DNA from: Glebionis coronaria
Taxonomy: Eukaryota > Streptophyta > Magnoliopsida > Asterales > Asteraceae
Direction: 5' to 3'
Assembly (NCBI GenBank): GCA_025667525.1
Contig: CM046877.1
Coordinates: forward strand, 296,418,364-296,482,363
DNA length: 64,000 nucleotides
Positions 58,250 to 64,000 of the stretch are shown piece by piece. Position 1 is the stretch's first letter. Each line of letters begins with the position of its first letter. The translations under genes and the position numbers were made by a program. Under the pieces are notes generated by a model. The model made no database searches. It saw only the letters and a list, made by a program, of their open reading frames with translations, and had not been told where the DNA came from.

Positions 58250-59470
58250 AATCGATCCGGTCAAGTCACTGTGTCCAGGTCAACCCAGGTCATCCGGGTT
58301 AACTTGGTTTTCTAAAAAAATAAATTTTTTTCGTATCTCTATCTCTATCTCTTCTCTACATCTATAAAGGAAAAACCACCATTTCTTGAAAAGTGAAAAG
58401 TGAAATGCGAAAACTTAAATTCCATAAATAGTGAAATGTGAAAACTTAATTTCCATAAATAGATTCACTCGTTAATTAGTCAAACTTCTTTCATAATTTC
58501 AATACTCTTAATTTCGATTACCCGGTCACGGGTTCAACCAGCGGGTCATCAGTTCAATCAGCAGGTCAACTTTATCGAGTCACCTGGTTAACGGTTCGTT
58601 CTCCGGGTCACGAGTTCGACCATCGGGTCATCGGTTCAATCACTGAGTCAACTTGATCGAGTCACCAGGTTACCGGTTCGTTCTCCGGGTCAACCCACCC
58701 ATCGGGTCATCGGTTAAATCACCAGGTCAACTTGATCGAGTCACCTGGTTACCGGTTCGTTCTCCGGGTAACGAGTTCGACCATCGGGTCATCGCGGTTC
58801 GATCACCGAGTCAACTTGATCGAGTCACCAGGTTAGCGGTTCGTTCTCCGGGTCAACCTACCCATCCGGTCAAACAGGGTTTCAAAAATATAAGACCGGG
58901 TTTATTTTGACCCGTTTTTAACTGCTTGAACTGGTCGGGTCAAACCGGGTTATTAAAATATTTGGGTTAGCGGGTCAAAACATGTAACTTTTACAGCGGG
59001 TTACGAATGATATTTAAAACTTTTTATGTTGTTTTGCTTTAACCCAAGGTAAACAACTTGATCTTTTCACGTTTTATTTTGAATATTACACGAAACACTC
59101 ATGACAATATCACATATCGTTAATTTTTTGCCGCTACGCGCGTTTAATCGTCTAGTTTTTAATAATTAGCAAAAATTATATATAAGAACCATAAAAACTT
59201 TCATATATTGAAAATATGAATTGTTTACCAACCAATATAATATCTAAAAATAAAATTTCGTCGTAAATATGTAAAATTTACATTTTTTTTAAAACCCGAA
59301 AAATCGAAACCCGACCAGATCTCGAGAACCAGATTGACCCAGGTCACCTAAACCTGGCGAGTCAAATCGGATTTCAGAAATGTGAAACCTGGGTCAAAAT
59401 AACACGTTTTTTCACTGGAACCGGGTCAACCGGTTGACCGGCCGGGTCGACCCGGGTTTGAAAACATTGG
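58250..59470. repeat. Region rich in GGGTCAACC/GGTTGACC words
   Basis: Words such as ccgggtcaacc, ggttgaccgg and cgggtcatcgg are scattered over both halves in both orientations. There is AT-rich sequence between 58980 and 59290 and a TCTATC tract at 58335. No gene is supported; the ORF at 58653 is a by-product. Confidence 0.7.
58515..58880 (+). repeat. Tandem array of a unit of about 82 bp
   Basis: The landmark ggttcgttctccggg occurs at 58593, 58675, 58754 and 58838 (spacing 82, 79, 84). Each unit contains cgggtcatcggttcaatcac and aacttgatcgagtcacc variants. Confidence 0.85.
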
Positions 59471-60376
59471 GTCTGGCCAGACCACGATGCATATAGATGT
59501 ATAACCGTTAAACTGCCATTTCACCTCTCTTCTCCAGATAGCATTAGAAACTCTAAACTCTATTCAGCCATGATTTCTGAACAATTGGCAATTGAGCCTC
59601 CTTTTCATTTACTGTACACCCCATCGCCCCTACTTTTTTTTTTCAAATTAGCTATTCTTTCTACGAAGCCTCATATCAGTCACAATCAAAGGTTAAACCA
59701 TAGATTTAGTAATATTTTTGATCCTATGTTGTTTATTATTATGTTCACTTTATGAAACATCTAAGATTCAGTTTTGTTTTGTAGATTACAGTTTCTTGAG
59801 GTTGTATATGAGTGGATCATTAGATAGTTACCACTAAAGTTTTTTTTTTTGTTTTTGGGATACTTAGCTGCTATTAAATTTAGTTTATTGTTGCTCTTAT
59901 TACTTTGTGTCTGATCTCTAAACAGATGAGTTAACATCAAATATTAAAAACTAATGAACAGATAAAATTACATTATTAAGGGAGTGTTTGGGATTGCTTA
60001 TTTTAGGCTATATTTTAAAGGTTTATAGCTTCATCTCTTTCAAATCTCAATTTTCATTCTACTTCCGCCACCATAGCTATAACAGATAGCCGTTTGCGAA
60101 TATACGTACACAATACATTAACTATAACAATAATAATATACTTTTTTCATATAACAATCTTGGTTGTAATGACATCAACGTATGAGCAGCAATAGGTTCT
60201 TTTCCAATTTACTCCAGTGCAAACTTTGGTCTGTGTACTTGAGTTTCTTTTCCAGCTCGGGTCCAGATCTAATACCGAAAAGGTTAACTGACTAAAGAAA
60301 AGACTTATTAGACTCTGATAAGTTGAATATGATATCTTTGTAAGAACCCGATAAAGTCTCTTTTGCTATTCTGGAG
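59471..60376. other. Non-coding stretch
   Basis: No supported gene. A MITE-like start gagtgtttgggattgctta lies at about 59982. Confidence 0.4.
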
Positions 60377-60499
60377 TCAATCATTGGCGAGCTTTGATTC
60401 TGGAGTCAAGCATTCTAAAGAAGCAAGTGCAATGGCAACATTGTTTGCTTGAGAAGTCTTCGCAACTGATGCAAAAGACTCGCCAAGACTGGGATAAGC

Positions 60500-60609
60500 A
60501 AAAGAAGATGAGGCTCTGGATCCCTTTCCAAGGCTAAACAAGCTGACCCATGTGAAAAGAAGATGAAGATCTGGATCCCTTTCCAAGGCTAAACAAGCTG
60601 ACCCATGTG
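60500..60609. repeat. 55-bp direct tandem duplication
   Basis: Two copies of a unit beginning aaaagaagatga and ending acccatgtg are 55 bp apart with two or three differences. An 82-codon minus-strand ORF over them reads the repeat and is not called. Confidence 0.85.
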
Positions 60610-61614
60610 AGTCCATGGCTAGCAACCTGAATAACAGTTGACTGTCCAGCCTTTAACGTTCTAACTCGCAAGGCTTTAGAACTGACCTGTGATAGGTGAT
60701 CGTTTTAAGTGAGCACTAGCTTAGATGCCTTAGATGAACTTTGGTCAAAGTTCAAAGTTCTTTTGTTTCGCTGCAAGTGGTACCAAGTTGAGAAAGATGA
60801 ACATGGTTTAAGCTGTGTTAATTTCAACAAGTTATGTTCTTGAGATGAGCCCTTTGTTATGCGTGTATCTTGGTGATAGAACATGTATGCGTGTGATTTT
60901 TTGTTTATTTTAACATCATTATTAGTTATCTTCCCGATTTATATTCAATGTTCACTTTATTGAAAGGAATTAACTAATGTTGTGGTTGACGTGCAACAGG
61001 TCAGTTATGGGGAGAAAAATCAGTCAAGACCAAAGTGCACCAACACCAACACATATGACTGATTATGAGATGAGTAAATTGTTGAGGGTTCAAGAAAACC
61101 AAGAACGATTAAAATAGTTAGTAATACAAAAGATGGCTAATTCTTTGACAAGTTTAGTAGATAGCCAAAAAACAAAGAAACCGAAAAAGAAGCCGACGAC
61201 CAATACTGAGAGTGATGCTAAACATTTTATGACTTTCATGGTGAAACTGAGGCAGATAACCATGAAGTTTCTGCAAGTGTTGGAGTGGCGAAAAAGGTAA
61301 CTAGTGTAGAGAAACATTTGATTGTAATATTTGTATACATTATTTCTCTAATAAATATTCTACTTGATACAGCAACATCATTCACAGCAACATCGTCCAC
61401 ACTTTATTGCGCCATTGTCAATGAACAAATATGCTAACTTAGCAAAGCACCGCATCGTTGCTCCTGATGTCTCCCGTGTCTTACCATCAGAAGAAGGTTG
61501 TGAAGGACATGACACTTTTGTTGATTCTAATGCAGCAAAAAAGAGTAGGTTACAACAACGTGAGGAAGCTAATGAACGAAGTAGACAATTTATTGATACA
61601 AGTGAAGCAAAAAA

Positions 61615-62236
61615 GAATCAATCTAGAGCAAAAGCCGCCATGGGAGAATTCTTACTCAACACAAAAGGGTCACAAATGCAAAAGGGTGTGCTGAAACAGA
61701 ATGCAACAAAGCCGAATTACGCTACAACAAACATCTCAAGTGGATCAAGAAGACAACTCGTAAACGAAGGCGAAGAGGATGACTTAAGAGCTCAAGGTAC
61801 AAATATGATATAGCAGCCCACAAACATCAAAATTAAGATAATATAGCAAGATAACAGGGCATTTGTAAACCTTTTCTTTGTCATATTTACTTTTCTATGA
61901 TTACAGATCTGAATAAAGGAGACAGACAAGAGTCAGGAAAGAATAAATCGAGAGCAAATGTCACCATGGGAGAACTGTTGTTGAACACAAAAGGGTAAAA
62001 AATGCACAGGGTGCGTTGAAAAAGAATGCAACAAAGACCAAATCTGCTACAACAAGCATCTCAAGTGGATCAAGGACACAACTACAACTTGTTGACGAGG
62101 ATGAGGATGACTTAGGACCTCAAGGTACGTATATGATTTAGCAGTCGCTAACATCAAAATTAATATAATATAGCAAGATAATAGGGCATTTGTAAACCTT
62201 TTTCCTGCCATATTTAGTTTTCTATGATCACGCCAG
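61615..62236 (+). repeat. Tandem exon-plus-intron duplication in the Transposase_24-like gene
   Basis: The end of exon 2 with its intron (from about 61615) and exon 3 with its intron (from about 61941) are copies about 326 bp apart. MGEFLLNTKG and ISSGSRRQL pair with MGELLLNTKG and ISSGSRTQL, and the intron words agcaagataa.agggcatttgtaaacc are shared. Both exons start and end so that the frame is kept. Confidence 0.8.
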
Positions 62237-62582
62237 ATTTAATTGAAAGAAATAGAGAGGAGGTAGGCTATGAAGAAGATGAGCATAAAGACATGGATGA
62301 TGACCTGGGTACGTGTATCGTTTTTAGATTATTTAAATTAGTGTAATGCATCAGAATTTGAATACATGGTTTAAACGTAATAACTAATGTATATCATTGA
62401 CTACCTTAATTTATATGTTAATGAAGCTGATGGAGAATCCGTTGAAGATGATGAGAATGAAAACATAGAGGAGTTTGAAAATTACAATAACGAGACATAA
62501 TCTGATGGCAGTGAGGACGAGTTTGAAGATGAGGATGCTGAACTTGAAATACTTCCAGTCCCCCATTCACAAGAAGGAACAG

Positions 62583-63446
62583 GTTTAACATAGATACCAT
62601 AGGATTGTTTTTCATTTGAACGAGTTTAACTATTAGGTAAAAGTGAGTATGAAGTTGTAATGTATGTGAGGTTAAGTAAAACTACCTCGTTTCACTACAA
62701 ATATAAAATAGCTCATTTTATAGCCAAATCGATTTTCTTCTTCCTCACCCTAGCAGAAACAAATATAGTCATCCTTTTGGTTTCTTAGAATTTCCAAACT
62801 TATACTCTATACTATATCAGCATATTAGGCTGTCTATTGCCACAGCTTGGAATATATTTGGCTTTGGTATTGTGGTATAGACGTGTCACTTTTGCGGTCC
62901 ATTCTTTGACTTTCCTGCATTTATCCCTTCATGGGTCATGTTATGGTTTGTTTGGATAGTTAATATGACGTATATGGGTTGTACTATAGGAGTTGGCCCT
63001 GTTTAGTTCTCTAGGTGTCTTTCTTTTGTTTGTTTGGCTTCTTATGCATTCTTTACCAAGACCTGTCAAACTAAGCATGGTAAACATCAGTTGAGTATAA
63101 TTTATCTTTGCATTCTAATTTATGTTCATCCACTAATTTAAAGAACTGAAATGTTGAGTATATTCTAAACTCTCAATTTTGGAATGAGATTTTTCTAGAC
63201 CAAGGATTTGTGTTGCAAATGTGAGTCTGATTGAAACATAGAAAAACCAAAGAAACTAAAAGAAAACCTGATTTTCAGTTTAAGAGAGGAAAAAGAGTGG
63301 AATTGGAGATAAAATGAGGTCTTTTATATTGATAGTGAAACGACATAGTTTTAATGCGTTGTATACCCAAACTTATATACATTAGCCTCAGACTCACACT
63401 CCTATGTATATTAACTTACTATATGCTTATTTTATGTCTGTTTTAG
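62583..63446 (+). other. Long intron of the Transposase_24-like gene
   Basis: 864 bp between ..GGAACAG/gt and ag/GCATCTC, with a matching codon split (G/GC). No other feature seen. Confidence 0.5.
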
Positions 63447-64000
63447 GCATCTCTACAACTAAGAAAAGAGGACCAACAATGATGCATAACATACACACGC
63501 GAGAATTCGACAAACGCGAGGTTATCATATGCAATGAATATAAACAACCTATCCGACCTTCAACCAAGGAGAACGATGTAGTAGGAAAGTTCTCTCGGTT
63601 TTTGGGTACAATAGCTCGTACTTATAGTTATTGTCCATTGACTCATAGTACATGGCACAAAGTGCCTGATAAGGACAGAATGTGGGAGTATGTGTTGGTA
63701 TGTTTTTATGTTGTTATAGCCTGCTTATATGTATAAATGTTTTTCTTTTATTTTTTTACTAACATATTATTCTTTGCTTTAGGAAAAGTACATTGTGCCC
63801 GAAGAGGCTAAATCGCATGTGTTGCAGTCTATTGGAGCGTTATGGAGGGGACACAAATCTAGGATCAAGAAAAAGCACTTTTATGACCTCAAGGACAACA
63901 ACACTAGATTAAAGCAACGTCCAAAATCCATCCCAGAAAAGGATTTTATACAGTTGCTTCGCTTATGGAATACTAAAGAAGATCAGGTAATTTGGTAAAT

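Larger units (their letters stand above)
61007..63986 (+). pseudogene. Transposase_24-like (plant transposon protein) gene, seven exons visible, continues past the window
   Basis: Exons inferred from GT..AG borders and matching phases: 61007-61296, 61373-61796, 61907-62124, 62237-62308, 62427-62582, 63447-63697, 63783-63986. Phases 0, 1, 1, 1, 1, 0 agree at every junction. The last two exons encode the conserved part (RGPTMMHNIHTRE, FSRFLGTIARTYSYCPL, WHKVPDKDRMWEYVL, EKYIVPEEAKSHVLQSIG, HFYDLKDN). I know this from CACTA-linked plant proteins of the Transposase_24 type. Earlier exons are basic (KKPKKKP) and then acidic (EDEFEDEDAELE). Breaks: TAG near 61115 and a frame change in exon 1, TAA in exon 3 near 61999, and TAA in exon 5 near 62498. 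An intron may also precede the ATG (acceptor cag at 60997-60999). Confidence 0.65.
51204..64000. mobile_element. CACTA (En/Spm) transposon, left end and probable interior; right end not in window
   Basis: CACTACAAGAAAAT at 51204 is the canonical terminal sequence. It splits the D leader, whose intact form continues ctaagtaaccc at 42000. A 3-bp target duplication taa at 51201-51203 fits. Subterminal repeats follow. A TNP2-type fragment and a Transposase_24-type gene lie further right. No matching right terminus was found up to 64000, so the extent is inferred and separate elements could be mixed in. Confidence 0.5.

Noticed and set aside
58653..58910. 85-codon ORF in the 82-bp array
   Set aside because: It is produced by the repeat, with no start context or homology.
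60377..60625. 82-codon minus-strand ORF
   Set aside because: It mostly translates the 55-bp duplication. The region more likely is upstream non-coding sequence of the gene at 61007.

Overview
This is a plant nuclear window made almost entirely of transposable elements. It shows long AT-rich non-coding stretches, LTR retrotransposons with tRNA-type primer binding sites, a CACTA-type terminus and spliced exons with GT..AG borders. The gag, pol and accessory proteins resemble retrotransposon families I associate with the daisy family (Asteraceae: Tanacetum, Chrysanthemum, lettuce relatives). That assignment is inference from protein style. No tRNA gene, CRISPR array or conventional housekeeping gene was seen.

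Positions 1-39137 are a three-level nest, all junctions read directly. Level 1, element A (minus strand, cut by the left window edge), is a non-autonomous LTR element with 2.57 kb LTRs, a tRNA-Asp-like PBS and one accessory ORF but no gag-pol. Each of its LTRs carries a piece of 5S rRNA sequence in the antisense direction. Level 2, element B (6183-35032, minus, TSD aatag), is an Athila-like Ty3/gypsy element with 4.2 kb LTRs. It sits inside the accessory ORF of A, and its leader and 3' non-coding region match those of A, so B looks like A's former autonomous partner. Level 3, element C (16982-29063, plus, TSD ggtaa), is a 12.08 kb Ty1/copia element with 533 bp LTRs differing at only two bases. 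It sits in the gag of B. C has gag, a full pol and a large third ORF, and is peppered from LTR to LTR with a 10-bp motif around CGCTGACA.

Positions 39138-42562 are a scrap yard of LTR pieces. From 42175 to 51203 lies element D, a decayed minus-strand copia element with frameshifted gag, coiled-coil linker and pol. Its LTR also has a PBS and leader on its far side, as left by LTR-LTR recombination. Its own leader is cut at 51203 by a CACTA transposon terminus.

From 51204 to the window end the sequence probably belongs to that large CACTA element, whose right end is not in the window. It holds subterminal repeats, a C2H2 zinc-finger gene (52600-53025), a TNP2-type N-terminal fragment (minus, 55280-55702), a foldback MITE, a LINE RNase H remnant, a GGGTCAAC-rich minisatellite region and a seven-exon Transposase_24-like gene (plus, from 61007) with a duplicated exon.

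The most unusual observations are: the antisense 5S rRNA segment in long LTRs; the CGCTGACA microrepeat colonising both coding and non-coding parts of C in a constant codon phase; the autonomous element nested in its apparent non-autonomous partner; and a TATA-adjacent palindrome whose arms change in a compensating way across four related LTRs.
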